From contig CAJFFY010000009.1 of assembly GCA_904374465.1 (NCBI GenBank), forward strand, positions 62,001 to 126,000: a stretch of 64,000 nt of DNA. The letters are read 5' to 3'. The notes beneath the pieces are model-generated. The model had not been told where the DNA came from, searched no databases, and was given only the letters and a program-made list of their open reading frames with translations. The stretch comes from an uncultured Subdoligranulum sp. GTDB taxonomy: Bacteria; Bacillota; Clostridia; Oscillospirales; Ruminococcaceae. Shown piece by piece: positions 1-12,400 of this stretch (positions within the stretch are counted from its first letter, which is position 1; the number at the start of each line of letters is the position of its first letter). Position numbers and translations under genes: made by a program.

Positions 1-1181
1 AGCTGCAGCAGATATCCCCGCAGCAGCACCACCGTCAAGCCAACCGCCAGCCAGACCGCAGCCCGTGCCAATCGGCGCTCCCCCATATATCGCGCACACA
101 GGGTCAGCACAAAGGGAACCACGGTGAGCAGCGGGCTGCAGGTGAGCAGAATCAGGGTGGTCTCGGGGACGATCAGGTCGATGGCCGCCACCGCCAGGGG
201 CAACAGGACCACCAGCACCACCGCCAGCAGACAGGCTACCCGGTGGCGGCGGATCTGCCACAACCGCACTGCCAGCGCCACCGCAGCCAGCACGAACAGG
301 AGTGCATACACCGGGCGCACATGGTAGTAATTGGCCGCAAGAGTGCGGCCGAAGAAGTAGTCGAAGAAATCCCGGTAAGCCTGCGGAATCCCGGTTCCCA
401 GGCTGGTCAGGGCGTGGAGCACCCCCACCGAATCGGCACCTTTATAGCCCGACAGAGCTACCTGCGTGGTGTACAACCGAAGTTGCAGCACCATATAATA
501 GGCCACCAGGCCCAGGGCACAGGCCAACAGGGTCCGGCCCAACCGTCGGGCAAAGGCAGCCAGCGCTTCCGGCTCATCCAGCAGGGTGCGCAGCAGCCAC
601 ATCAGCAGCAGCCCGGCCGTGACCCCTACATTGCTCTGATACAGACTGAGGGAGGCCATCAGAAAAAGGGCGCCCAGCAGAACACCCGGCCAGCGGGGCA
701 GCCGTTGTACCCAGTACGCCGCCGCCACCGCCAGCAGAAAGGCCAGCGCATAGGCGATGGAGCAGAACAGGTAGCTTTCGGTGATGAGGACCTGGGGGGC
801 CAGCACCACCGTCAGGGGAATCAGCCAGCGCAGCGGGCGACTGTTTTGGGCTTCCAGTACCCGGACCAGCAGCATACCGGCCGCCGTATAGAGGACCAGC
901 ATGCCCGCCCCGGAAAGGATGGGTGAAACAAACCCGCCCCGCAGAAGATCCACCAGTACCAGACCCCAGCGGCCCAGGCTCAGTTCCCAGCTGTCGGCGA
1001 TATGATAATCGCCCCCCAACCACAGGGAGTCGGGATTTTGCAGGCCGTTGGCAATCATCTGGAAGTGTGCCACCAGGGCAACTGCCAGTAACACCGCAAA
1101 GCGTCGGGCCTCTTGCCTGACGGCAGGATCCCACGCTGGGAAGCACTTTTCCCGCTGCAACTGCACTGAATTTTCCTTCAT
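1..1181 (-). CDS. GtrII-type membrane glucosyltransferase, C-terminus cut by window edge
   Basis: The reading frame is open from an ATG at 1181 to the window start, about 393 codons without a stop. The product is very hydrophobic, with roughly ten membrane segments. The N-terminal part has the arrangement of the Glucos_trans_II (GtrII) family: a short cytoplasmic start, a first helix, then an outside loop with NPDSLWLGGDY near residue 50 and SWELSLGRWG soon after. Members are polytopic enzymes thought to move glucosyl groups from lipid carriers onto surface glycans; substrate and acceptor cannot be read here. It is transcribed alone from the promoter at 1216-1244, after the leuS terminator. 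The C-terminus is missing. Family assignment rests on motif recognition only. Confidence 0.75.
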   Translation of the reverse strand, partial: MKENSVQLQREKCFPAWDPAVRQEARRFAVLLAVALVAHFQMIANGLQNPDSLWLGGDYHIADSWELSLGRWGLVLVDLLRGGFVSPILSGAGMLVLYTAAGMLLVRVLEAQNSRPLRWLIPLTVVLAPQVLITESYLFCSIAYALAFLLAVAAAYWVQRLPRWPGVLLGALFLMASLSLYQSNVGVTAGLLLMWLLRTLLDEPEALAAFARRLGRTLLACALGLVAYYMVLQLRLYTTQVALSGYKGADSVGVLHALTSLGTGIPQAYRDFFDYFFGRTLAANYYHVRPVYALLFVLAAVALAVRLWQIRRHRVACLLAVVLVVLLPLAVAAIDLIVPETTLILLTCSPLLTVVPFVLTLCARYMGERRLARAAVWLAVGLTVVLLRGYLLQ

Positions 1182-1215
1182 TGTTTGTTTTCCGCCTCAA
1201 CCTGATATATGGTTT

Positions 1216-1244
1216 ATTATACCGTTTTTCCCACCACTTGTAAA
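1216..1244 (-). promoter_or_regulatory. sigma-A-type promoter of the GtrII-like gene
   Basis: On the minus strand a -35 box TTTACA (1239-1244) is separated by exactly 17 bases from a perfect TATAAT (1216-1221). The ATG follows about 35 bases downstream at 1181. It sits directly after the leuS terminator, so the gene has its own transcription start. Confidence 0.75.
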
Positions 1245-1251
1245 TAGACAG

Positions 1252-1285
1252 AAAAAAGGACGCCGCCCCGCAGGGGGCGGCGTCC
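1252..1285 (-). terminator. intrinsic terminator of the leuS operon
   Basis: A 12-bp perfect stem (GGACGCCGCCCC, 1258-1269, with 1274-1285) and a four-base loop are followed on the minus strand by a run of six T. It lies 12 bases after the leuS stop and closes the long housekeeping run. Confidence 0.9.
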
Positions 1286-1297
1286 GTATGGGTTGGA

Positions 1298-3841
<2,544 letters not shown>

Positions 3842-3871
3842 AATAACTTCTCTCCCCACTTGCGGAACCGC

Positions 3872-4246
3872 TTATTCCGCGGTCTCGGTTTTTTCTTCCA
3901 GCCACTCGCTGGCAGGCACAGGCGTCGCATCGGCCCAGAGGTGTTCCAGGTCGTAATAATCATGCGCTTCCTGCGTAAAGACATGCACAATGACGCTGCC
4001 GTAATCCAGCAGCACCCAGCGTTTGCCGTCATGGCCCTCGGTGCGCAGCACCTTGACGCCCTGGCGCTCCAGCTGGAACTCCGCCTCGTCGGCCAGCGCG
4101 CCCACATGGGTGGTGGACGTACCGGTGGCGATGACGAAATATTCGGTCACGGTGGTCAGATCCTCCACGGCCAGAATGTGGACGTTGAGGGCCTTTTTAG
4201 CGTCCAGCGCACGGGCCAGACGGATGGCAAGTTCTCTGCTTTCCAT
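3872..4246 (-). CDS. rsfS: ribosome silencing factor RsfS
   Basis: A 124-residue protein of the RsfS/Iojap family (DUF143), the usual length. In this family the protein binds ribosomal protein uL14 on the large subunit and blocks subunit joining when nutrients are short. Visible family features are DLTTVTEYFVIATG (about 29-42), STTHVGALADE after it, and WVLLDYGSVIVHVF (about 77-90). The ATG has TAGGAG six bases upstream. It lies between the LCP gene and leuS, the classic Firmicutes order. Confidence 0.95.
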   Translation of the reverse strand: MESRELAIRLARALDAKKALNVHILAVEDLTTVTEYFVIATGTSTTHVGALADEAEFQLERQGVKVLRTEGHDGKRWVLLDYGSVIVHVFTQEAHDYYDLEHLWADATPVPASEWLEEKTETAE

Positions 4247-4265
4247 ATAAAACTCCTATCACAAA

Positions 4266-6200
4266 TCAGGCGGCGGAATCGCTTTCGGTGCTGTCCGAAC
4301 TGCTGTCAGAGCTGCTGTCCGAACCGCTGTCCGACGAAGTGCTCTCGCTCTCGGTCACATCGACAATCTGGTTGGAACCGTCCAGATTGTTGTCATGCTG
4401 CGCCTCGTCGGCCTCACTCATCAGACCGCCCATATACTGCACGTTGGGGTCGGTGGCCGTGTAACCGGACAGATCCACCACGTTGTCACACAGGTTCAGC
4501 TGGCTGGCGTCCACAGGTCCGGTATTCTCGCGGAAATACTGGTTGAGCAGATCCGCGTCCTCCTGGCGGGCGGGATAGAGCAGCGACTGCCCCTGGTACT
4601 GGGGACCGCTGATGACCGGCATCTGGCAGATCATGATCTTGTTGCTGTCCACGTTGAGCAGGCTGACCGCAAAGCTGATCAGCTGGGAGGCACTGAGGTC
4701 GGTCTCCATATAGTTGAGCACCGCCGGGGTCAGTTTGGCCACGTCCCAGATATTGCCGATGCTCTTGAGCTTGCGGAAGAGGGCCGCGTAGAACTGACGC
4801 TGCATGTTCAGACGGCCGATGTCGCCGTCGGGGTAAATCTTACGGGCACGGAGCAGGAACTCCATGGCATCGCCCTTCAGGGTCTGGTAGCCGGCGGCGA
4901 TATAGCTGTCGCCCAGGCCCAGGGAAGCGTAGTCCACATCAAAGGGCACATAGATTTCCACACCGCCGAACAGGTCCACCAACTCGGTGAGCATCTCCAG
5001 CCGGATGGTCACATAGCCGTCGATGGGAATCTTGTACTGGTCGGCCACCAGTTCACACAGGGCCGCCATATTGTTGTTGCTGTCCGACCCCTGGGTCTTG
5101 GCCACGCCGTTGATACGGTAGTTGCCGGATACGCTGGGATCGGTGGTGACCATGGTATCGCGGGGGATCTGCAACATCTTCAGTTCGCCCGTTTCGTTGT
5201 TGAAATGGACGTAAAGGATCATATCGGTCATACCGTCGTTGACATTGGAGTCATTGGCGGCACCGGCCGAGAGGTCATCGGTGCTGGAACGGTCCACGCC
5301 GGTGACCAGGATGTTCAGTTCCTTACCCTGGAATTCCTTGGGGGTGTTGATCAGCTGGCTGATCTTGATGGCACCGCCCGACGGCGCGATGGCCGCCATA
5401 ATAAACGCATAGGCACCGCCGAAGATCAGCAGAATGACCAGCAAGGTCACCAGCAGGATCTTCCACCACATGCCTTTTCTCTTTTTCTTTTTGCCCTTTC
5501 CTCCGTCACCGCCTTTTTTGCCGCCACGCTTGCCGCGGGTCGGCTCCTCGTCCCGGGGCGGTTTGCGGCCGCCGCCGCTGCCGCCCTTGGCGGCGCGGTG
5601 GGTGGTTTTTTCGGTGGGGACCTGTGCTTCGGGGGCACGGCGTTTGGCGGACTGGGGTTGCTCCATCTGGATGCCGCCCCCCTTGACCGGGGCGTCCGCC
5701 GTATAATCATAGGCCGGTTTGCTGCCCTGGGTGTTGCGCACATCCAGATGCTGGACCTGGGTGCGGGGACGTCCCGCGGACTGGGCCGGCTGGGAAGGCT
5801 GACGCACCGTGCGCCGCTGTGCCGGAAAACGGACCGTGTTGCCGTACTTGCGTTCGGCAGCGGCCCGGTAGGCCAGCGCCTGCTTCTGGGCATGGGTCAG
5901 CTCCCGCGGGGCTTCCGGTTCCGGGGCCGGCGGCGGGGTCTGTGCCTCCACGGGCTGCTGGACCGGTTCCTCCACAGGCTGCGGCGGGGTCTGGCGAATA
6001 TGCCGCCCCTGCGCCGTGCGCACCGGCTGCTGCGTCAGACGTCGGTGGGCGTTCTGATTGGCCAGCTGCTGGGCACGACGGCGTGCGGCTTCGTACTGAT
6101 CCTGATCCTGCATACCGTTGTCGGCGCTGCCAGGCTGCCGAGGGGCGCTGTACTGCCCGCCCGACGCCCCACCGGTGTGGAGCTTACGCGGTTCGCTCAT
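4266..6200 (-). CDS. LytR-CpsA-Psr (LCP) family wall-polymer ligase with long Pro/Gln-rich cytoplasmic domain
   Basis: LCP enzymes transfer lipid-linked anionic or capsular glycans onto peptidoglycan at the outer membrane face. The start is ATG 6200, with GGGAGG eight bases upstream; upstream in-frame ATGs lack a ribosome site. Domains: residues 1 to about 240 are hydrophilic and rich in Pro, Gln and Arg, ending in a Gly/Lys-rich basic stretch; one membrane helix at about 243-267; LCP domain from about 292, with NILVTGVDRS, an IPRDT motif and a DIGRLNMQRQ arginine motif; then a Ser/Asp-rich acidic tail. Total 644 residues, much longer than a minimal LCP protein because of the N-terminal extension and the tail. 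It lies between yqeK and rsfS. Confidence 0.92.
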   Translation of the reverse strand: MSEPRKLHTGGASGGQYSAPRQPGSADNGMQDQDQYEAARRRAQQLANQNAHRRLTQQPVRTAQGRHIRQTPPQPVEEPVQQPVEAQTPPPAPEPEAPRELTHAQKQALAYRAAAERKYGNTVRFPAQRRTVRQPSQPAQSAGRPRTQVQHLDVRNTQGSKPAYDYTADAPVKGGGIQMEQPQSAKRRAPEAQVPTEKTTHRAAKGGSGGGRKPPRDEEPTRGKRGGKKGGDGGKGKKKKRKGMWWKILLVTLLVILLIFGGAYAFIMAAIAPSGGAIKISQLINTPKEFQGKELNILVTGVDRSSTDDLSAGAANDSNVNDGMTDMILYVHFNNETGELKMLQIPRDTMVTTDPSVSGNYRINGVAKTQGSDSNNNMAALCELVADQYKIPIDGYVTIRLEMLTELVDLFGGVEIYVPFDVDYASLGLGDSYIAAGYQTLKGDAMEFLLRARKIYPDGDIGRLNMQRQFYAALFRKLKSIGNIWDVAKLTPAVLNYMETDLSASQLISFAVSLLNVDSNKIMICQMPVISGPQYQGQSLLYPARQEDADLLNQYFRENTGPVDASQLNLCDNVVDLSGYTATDPNVQYMGGLMSEADEAQHDNNLDGSNQIVDVTESESTSSDSGSDSSSDSSSDSTESDSAA

Positions 6201-6251
6201 GGACGTTTCCTCCCTGTTCATGCATTTCACAATCTGCGGCGCAGGGCACGT

Positions 6252-6821
6252 TCACCGGGCCAGCTGCGCCTTCTGATACTCGTATGCGGCGACACTTTCA
6301 GGGTCGAGTTCGCCGCCTTTTTCTTTGACAAAATCAATGCTCTGTTTCAGGGCCTGGCAAAGTGCCCGGTCCAGATCTTCCATCTCCAACCTGCGCAGTT
6401 CCTCCACACCGGGCCAGTCGCGCTCGGCACTGGTCATATCGGCCAGGTAGAGGATCTTATCCAGCAGGCTCATGCCCGGCTTGCCGGTGGTATGGCAACG
6501 GATGGCCGAAAGAATTTCGGGATCGGTCACCCCCCACTGGGTTTGGGCCAGAATGGCGGCGGCAATGCCGTGCCAGATGGCCGCGGGGCGCGCTGGGGCA
6601 TTTTCTGCTATTATAGCATTATCGGCAAAAATCTGCAACAGGGCTTCCCGGGGCAGTTCCTTGGCGCTGTCGTGCAAAAGAGCCGCCAAGGCCGCCTTTT
6701 CGGGGTTCGCGCCCCATCGCTCGGCCAGCTGCACTGCCATTTTTTTTACATTTTTGGTGTGGGTCCACCGCTTGTGCCCCAGGCGGGGTTTGACCAGCGC
6801 CTTGGCTTCTTCACAGGTCAT
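6252..6821 (-). CDS. yqeK: YqeK-type HD-domain hydrolase
   Basis: About 189 residues. The HD signature is complete: His21 in WTHTKN, the pair HD at 50-51 (LLHDSAKE), His84, and a later DKILYLADM. YqeK proteins hydrolyse diadenosine tetraphosphate symmetrically to ADP. The start is ATG 6821, which has AAGGAGG nine bases upstream and lies inside the end of nadD (11-base overlap), suggesting translational coupling. The nadD-yqeK pair is conserved in Firmicutes. Confidence 0.93.
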   Translation of the reverse strand: MTCEEAKALVKPRLGHKRWTHTKNVKKMAVQLAERWGANPEKAALAALLHDSAKELPREALLQIFADNAIIAENAPARPAAIWHGIAAAILAQTQWGVTDPEILSAIRCHTTGKPGMSLLDKILYLADMTSAERDWPGVEELRRLEMEDLDRALCQALKQSIDFVKEKGGELDPESVAAYEYQKAQLAR

Positions 6822-7452
6822 GGTTGGGTTCCTCCTTCTCAACGGGCGGGACATCCGCCGTGCGGTAGAGGTCCTGCGATTGGATCACCTGCAACACCGT
6901 TGCAGGCAGATACTGCCCCCAGTCGGCGCGGGGAATGCGCCCCGTGCGCAGATCGCTGGACGCACAGGGATAACTCTGGGCATGGGCGAACAGCACCCGG
7001 CCCCCTGCCGCCTGCAGGGCCTCGGCACCGGTGTGCAGGGCTGTTCCGTCGCCGGGGCGGCGGCTTTCCACCACCAGGGTGGCCATCGAAAGAATTTCCT
7101 GCCAGCGGCGCCACCGGGTGAAGCTGAGCAGCATGTCGCTGCCCACCCCCAGGTAGAGTTCTGCTTCGGGAAAGCGGTCCCGCAGCATTTCCAGCGTATG
7201 CACGGTGTAGCTGCGGCCGCCCTGGCGGATTTCCCAGTCGCTGACCTCCACCACCGGGGACAGGGCCGTAAAGCAGCGGCACATGGCCAGGCGCACTTGG
7301 CCCGGTGTGGCGCTGGCGGCCTTGTGGGGCGGAATGCCCGCCGGCATAACGATGGCTTTGTCGGGCTGCACCAGGTCCAGCGCCGCCCGCAGGTTGTTCA
7401 TATGACCGTTATGGGGCGGGTCAAAGGTGCCGCCAAACAACAGAACTTTCAT
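6811..7452 (-). CDS. nadD: nicotinate-nucleotide adenylyltransferase
   Basis: NadD transfers AMP from ATP to nicotinate mononucleotide, giving deamido-NAD in NAD synthesis. The 213-residue protein opens with GGTFDPPHNGHM (7-18), the nucleotidyltransferase T/HxGH motif. It carries LYLGVGSDMLLSF in the middle, and CASSDLRTG near the C-terminus at the place of the usual ISSTxxR motif. It starts two bases before the end of yhbY and runs into yqeK. Confidence 0.95.
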   Translation of the reverse strand: MKVLLFGGTFDPPHNGHMNNLRAALDLVQPDKAIVMPAGIPPHKAASATPGQVRLAMCRCFTALSPVVEVSDWEIRQGGRSYTVHTLEMLRDRFPEAELYLGVGSDMLLSFTRWRRWQEILSMATLVVESRRPGDGTALHTGAEALQAAGGRVLFAHAQSYPCASSDLRTGRIPRADWGQYLPATVLQVIQSQDLYRTADVPPVEKEEPNHDL

Positions 7453-7454
7453 TT

Positions 7455-7754
7455 TTATTTTGCCAGCAGCGCGGTGAAGGCGCTCTCTTTGGGTTTCTGC
7501 TTGAAGAGGACAAACTTGCGGCCGATGACCTGCACGCAGTCGGCGGAAAGGGCCTCGGCCAGAATGCCCGCGGCCTCCTTGGCGGAGTACTCGCTATTTT
7601 CCAGCACTTTGACCTTGATCAGTTCCCGGGCGGCCAGGCAGTCACCCACGCCCTGGATGAGGGTCTCGTCGATCTCCCCTTTTCCGATCTGGAAGACGGG
7701 GTCAAGGGTGTTGGCGGCACCGCGCAGGGCCGCACGCTGTTTGCTGTTGAGCAT
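7455..7754 (-). CDS. yhbY: YhbY-family CRM-domain RNA-binding protein
   Basis: A 99-residue, single-domain CRM protein. Family members bind RNA and are linked to large-subunit ribosome assembly. Family marks are LRGAANTLDPVFQIGKG near the N-terminus (the GxG loop region) and VQVIGRKFVLFKQ near the end. The start is ATG 7754 (MLNSKQRA), with AAGGAG nine bases upstream, not the in-frame site at 7796. It sits between rdgB and nadD. Confidence 0.93.
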   Translation of the reverse strand: MLNSKQRAALRGAANTLDPVFQIGKGEIDETLIQGVGDCLAARELIKVKVLENSEYSAKEAAGILAEALSADCVQVIGRKFVLFKQKPKESAFTALLAK

Positions 7755-7792
7755 GAATACAATCTCCTTATGGTCAGGGTATGCGGGGCAGC

Positions 7793-8428
7793 TCATTCCT
7801 GCCCCAGGAAAGCGGGCAATTCCGCCGCCAGTTTTTCCATGGCGCGGCCCCGGTGGCTGATGGCGTCCTTTTCGTCATCGGCCAGCTGGGCGTAGCTGCG
7901 GCGGGCGGTGTTTTCGGCGGTGGTGCCGTCGGGCAGGCCCACCCGATCGGGCACGAAGAGCGGGTCGTAGCCGAAGCCGTTGGTGCCGGTCTCGGTGAAA
8001 GCCACGGTGCCGGGGCACGTCCCTTCCACCAGCAGTTCCCGGCCGTCCGGCAGCAGGAAGCAAACCGCCGACACAAACCGGGCGGCGCGCTGTCCTTCCG
8101 GGACATTCTGCATTTCCCGGAGCAGCTTGGCGTTGTTGGCGGCATCGTCGCCGTGGTGCCCGGCGTACCGGGCGCTGTAGACGCCGGGGGCGCCCTGCAG
8201 GGCGTCCACGCACAGGCCGGAATCATCGGCCACGGTGGGCAGGCCGCTGGCCTTGCAGAAAGCCTCGGCCTTGATGCGGGCATTCTCGGCAAAGGTGGTG
8301 CCGGTCTCCTCGGGGTCCAGCGTGATGCCCAGGTCCCGCAGGCTCTTGACCTGGTGGCCCATCCGTTCCAGAATGCGGCGCAGTTCCTTCAGTTTGCCGG
8401 CGTTGTTGCTGGCAGCGCAGATGACCAT
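7793..8428 (-). CDS. rdgB: XTP/dITP diphosphatase (RdgB/HAM1 family)
   Basis: A house-cleaning enzyme that hydrolyses non-canonical purine triphosphates (ITP, dITP, XTP) to monophosphates and keeps them out of nucleic acids. The 211-residue protein has SNNAGKLKEL near the start, the TFAENARIKA and VADDSGLCVDAL segments that carry the metal ligands, and GYDPLFVPD and ISHRGRA further on, all typical of the family. It lies four bases after ftsY. Confidence 0.95.
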   Translation of the reverse strand: MVICAASNNAGKLKELRRILERMGHQVKSLRDLGITLDPEETGTTFAENARIKAEAFCKASGLPTVADDSGLCVDALQGAPGVYSARYAGHHGDDAANNAKLLREMQNVPEGQRAARFVSAVCFLLPDGRELLVEGTCPGTVAFTETGTNGFGYDPLFVPDRVGLPDGTTAENTARRSYAQLADDEKDAISHRGRAMEKLAAELPAFLGQE

Positions 8429-8431
8429 GGC

Positions 8432-9400
8432 TCAGTCCTCCTTATGTACCGGCACTTCGGGCAGCAGAGATTCCACAAAGCTCTGGGCGTCGAAGGGCAT
8501 CAGGTCGTCGATCTTTTCGCCCACGCCGATGAACCGGATGGGCAGGCCCAGGTTTTCCCAGACGCTGACGGCGCAGCCGCCCTTGGGGGTACCGTCCAGC
8601 TTGGTAAGCACCACGCCGGTGGCACCGGCAGCCCGGCAGAATTCCTCGGCCTGGCTGATGGCGTTCTGGCCGGTGATGGCATCCAGCACCAGCAACACTT
8701 CCAGGCTGGCCTCGGGGCTGGCCTTCTTGACGCTGCGGGAGATTTTGCCCAACTCGTCCATCAGGCCCTTTTTGTTGTGCAGACGGCCCGCCGTGTCGGC
8801 GATGACCATGTCATACCCCTTGGCGTTGGCGCTTTTCACCGCGTCAAAGATGACGGCGGCAGGATCGGCCCCCTGCCCGGCCTGGACCAGCGGTACACCG
8901 GCCCGGTCGGCCCACAGTTCCAGCTGCTCGCTGGCGGCAGCACGGAAGGTATCGCCGGCAGCCAGCATGACCCGCTTGCCCTGTTCCTTGTACAGGTGGG
9001 CCAGCTTGGCGATGGTGGTGGTCTTGCCCACACCGTTGACGCCGATGACGAGGATCACCGCCGGGTGGCCGTCCAGTTCCAGCGGGTAACGGGGGGTCAG
9101 CTCCTGGCAGATAATACCCCGCAGGGCGTCCAGGGCTTCCTCGCCGGTCTTGAGGTGGTTTTCCTCCACCGCATCCCGCAGCTCATCCACCAGGCGGACC
9201 GCGCAGGCGGGGCCCACATCGGCCAGGATCAGCTGTTCTTCCAGGTCGTTGTACAGGTCGTCGTCGATCTGGCAGTTGGTCAGCGTGTTGAGGATGTTCT
9301 GGAAGAAGCCGGTGCGGGTCTTTTCCAGCCCGCGCTGCATCTTTTGCTGTTCTTCAAACTCCTTCTCGGAGATGTCGCGCTTCTTTTTAAAGAAAAACAT
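8432..9400 (-). CDS. ftsY: signal recognition particle receptor FtsY
   Basis: SRP GTPase that docks ribosome-nascent-chain-SRP complexes at the membrane. The 322-residue protein has a short charged N-terminus (FFFKKKRD) instead of the long acidic A domain of E. coli, as usual in Gram-positives. The NG domain shows GVNGVGKTTT (P-loop), DTFRAAA, DTAGR and TKLDGTPKGG, the last with Pro where Ala is commonest. It lies 18 bases after smc and just ahead of rdgB, in the conserved rnc-smc-ftsY block. Confidence 0.96.
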   Translation of the reverse strand: MFFFKKKRDISEKEFEEQQKMQRGLEKTRTGFFQNILNTLTNCQIDDDLYNDLEEQLILADVGPACAVRLVDELRDAVEENHLKTGEEALDALRGIICQELTPRYPLELDGHPAVILVIGVNGVGKTTTIAKLAHLYKEQGKRVMLAAGDTFRAAASEQLELWADRAGVPLVQAGQGADPAAVIFDAVKSANAKGYDMVIADTAGRLHNKKGLMDELGKISRSVKKASPEASLEVLLVLDAITGQNAISQAEEFCRAAGATGVVLTKLDGTPKGGCAVSVWENLGLPIRFIGVGEKIDDLMPFDAQSFVESLLPEVPVHKED

Positions 9401-9418
9401 AGGTGCCCCTCCTTGGGA

Positions 9419-12400
9419 TTACGAGATCAGGTCGGCGCTGACGTTCTCGAGGTCGAGACGCAGGATCTTGGAGACGCCGTCCTCCTGCATGGTGACGCCG
9501 TACAGGACATCGGCGGCCTCCATGGTGCCGCGGCGGTGGGTGATGACGATGAACTGGAACTGGGTGTGCTCGGTCATGCGGCGCAGATACTGGGCGTAGC
9601 GGGCGACGTTGACGTCGTCCAGAGCCGCCTCGATCTCATCGAGGATGCAGAAGGGCGCCGGGTTGACGTTGAGGATGGCGAAGTAGATGGAGATGGCCAC
9701 CAGGGCCTGTTCGCCGCCCGACAGAGCGCTGAGGTTTTTGATGACCTTGCCCGGGGGCGAAACTTCGATCTCGATGCCGGACTCCAGGACGTTGCTCTCG
9801 TCGGAAAGGTAGAGCCGGGCGTGGCCGCCCCCGAACAGTTCCCGGAAGATATGGCCGAAATGGCGGTTGATCTCTTTAAACGAGGTGGTGAACAGCTCCT
9901 CCATCTCGCTGCAGAGCTCGGCGATCATCCGGGTGAGTTCGGCCTTGGCCTTTTCCACATCGGTGACCTGGGCCTTGAGGAAGTCGTAGCGTTCCTTGAC
10001 CTCTTTATATTCGTCGATGGCGCCCACATTCACATTGCCCAGGGCGCGGATCTTGGAGCGCGTTTCGGCCACCTGGCGGCGCAGCTCGGTCAGCGATTCA
10101 AAGGGCACGCAGAGGGCACGCGCCTCGCTGTCGGTGAGCTGGTACTCCTCCCACAGTTTGGTGTTGGTATCGTTGAGCTCATTCTCGGCAGCGGTGCGGC
10201 GTTCGGCCAAACGGGCCATCTCGCCGCTCATCCGCTCACGCTCGTCGGTGAGGTTGCGGTTTTCCTGGGCCAGCTTGGCGGCGGCGGCCTCGGTCTCCAT
10301 CCGGGCGGCGTTGGCCGTGCGGATGACCTCCTCGGCGGCGGCAATCTTCTGCTGGTTCTCGCCCCGGGTGCGCTCGATTTCGGCAATCTTCAGCTGATTG
10401 GCTTCGATCTGGGCCTTGGCCGCCTGGATGGCGGCCTGCAGTTCCCGGACCCGGGCTTCGGTCTCGCCGGTGCGGCTCTGGAGGCTTTCCAGGCTGGCCT
10501 CGTGCAGGCCGATGTCCTTTTCGTTGGCCAACCGCTGCATCTGCTTCTGGGAGAGTTCCTCGGTGATGGCTTCCCGCTCGGCGGTGAGCGAACCGGTGCT
10601 CTGCCCCAGCTGGGCCAGCTCGGCGGCGTAGGATTCCAGCTCGGCTTCCGCCTTCTGCCGGTCGGCTTCGGCGGCGGCGTACTCTGCCTCACTGGCGGCA
10701 CGGGCCTGCTGCTGGGCCTCCACTTCGGCCTGCAGGGTACGCAGCGTTTCGCCGTACTGAGCCACCGCGCTGTTCAGCCGGTCCAGGTCCAGGCTGGCGC
10801 GCAGCCGCTCGGAAGCGGCGGTCATGCCCTCGGCCTCGGCGCCGGAAAGCTGGGCCGAGAGGTTGTCTACCTCGGCCTTGCGGGCGGCCAGTTCCTTTTC
10901 CGCCTCGGCGTGTTTTTCGTCCAGTTTTTTCAGCCGGGCGCGCAGCTCCTCCAGCTCCTGTTTGCGGCTGAAGACGCCCACGCTGCGGGCGGTGGAACCG
11001 CCGGTGAAGGAACCGCCGGCGTTGATGACCTGACCGTCCAGCGTGACGATGCGGTTGCGGTAACCGAGATTGCGGGCCACGGCAGAGGCCTCGGTCAGGT
11101 CCTCCACCACGATGATGCGTCCGAGAAGATTGTCGATGATGTGCTGGTATTTCGGGTCGGTGGTGACCAGGTCAGCGGCCACTTCGGCGGTGCCGGAAAG
11201 GCGCCCGGTGAAGCGGCTGCCCTGGACGGTGTCCAGCGGCAGGAAGGTGGCACGACCGGCCCGCTCTTCCTTCAGGAAGGCGATGGCCGCCCGGGCACAG
11301 CCCTGGTCCTCCACCACGATGTTCTGCAAAGCAAACCCCAGGGCGGTCTCGATGGCCACCTCGTAGCCTTTGCGCACCGTGAGGATCCCCGCCACAGGGC
11401 CGATGATGCCCCGCAGACGGCGCCCGCCGGCGGCCCGCATGACCGCCTTGACGCTCTGCTGGTAGCCGTCCATGTTGCGTTCCAGCTCTTCCAGAATGTG
11501 GATGCGCTGGGCGGCGTTGGACCGGGCCTTGTCGGCCTGCTGCAGCGCGTCGGCGGCTTCGGCCTGCTGGCGGCGGCGGCTTTCCAGTTTGAGTTTGAGT
11601 CCCGCCTTGATGTTGTCGTTGCGGGTGACGGCCTCCTCGGCCTCCTGCAGGCGGCGGGTGGCCCGGGTCTTTTCCGCCTCGGCGTTATCGGCGTTGGACC
11701 GTGTTTCCTCCAGCTGTTTCTGTGCCTCGGCCCGCCGGTTTTCGGCGGCCTCGGCGGCAGTCTGGGCAGAGGCAATGCGCACCCGGGCGGCGGTGGCGGT
11801 ATCCTGCAGCCGCGCCATGGCGGCATCGATCACATCCCGGCGCTGGCCACTGGCAGCGGCCTTTTCCTCCAGGGTGCGCAGACTGTCCCGCAGCTGGGCA
11901 ATGCGGGTATCCAGCTCAGCCAACCCGTTTTGCAGCTTTTCGATGGCGGCGCGGTGTTCTTCCGCCTCCCGCTGGATGCTCTGCTGGCCCTGCCCCGCCC
12001 GTTCCAGTTCCGAGGTTGCCTCGTCAATGCGGAACCGGCTGTGCTCGCTCTCGTTTTTCAGAACGGCCACCTGGCTCTCGCTGCCGGCGTTGGCCTCGGT
12101 AATGGCGCGGATATCGGCATTGGCCTGCTCCACCTGGAGCACATACCCCTGGGCCTGTTCCCGCAGGGCGTTGCTCTTGGCGTCAAACTCGTCCAGCTGA
12201 CGGCTCAGCCGGTCGTAGTCGGCCTGGGCGGCTTCGTACTTGCGCTGCTGGTCCCGCAGGGACTCGTTGGCACGGCGGATGGCGTCCACCCAGAGGGTGA
12301 CTTCCAGGCTTTTGCGGGTGGCCGACAGTTCCAGAAACTGCTGAGCCTTCTCGCTGTCCCGCTTGAGGGGACCCACCCGTTTTTCCAGTTCGCCCAGAAT

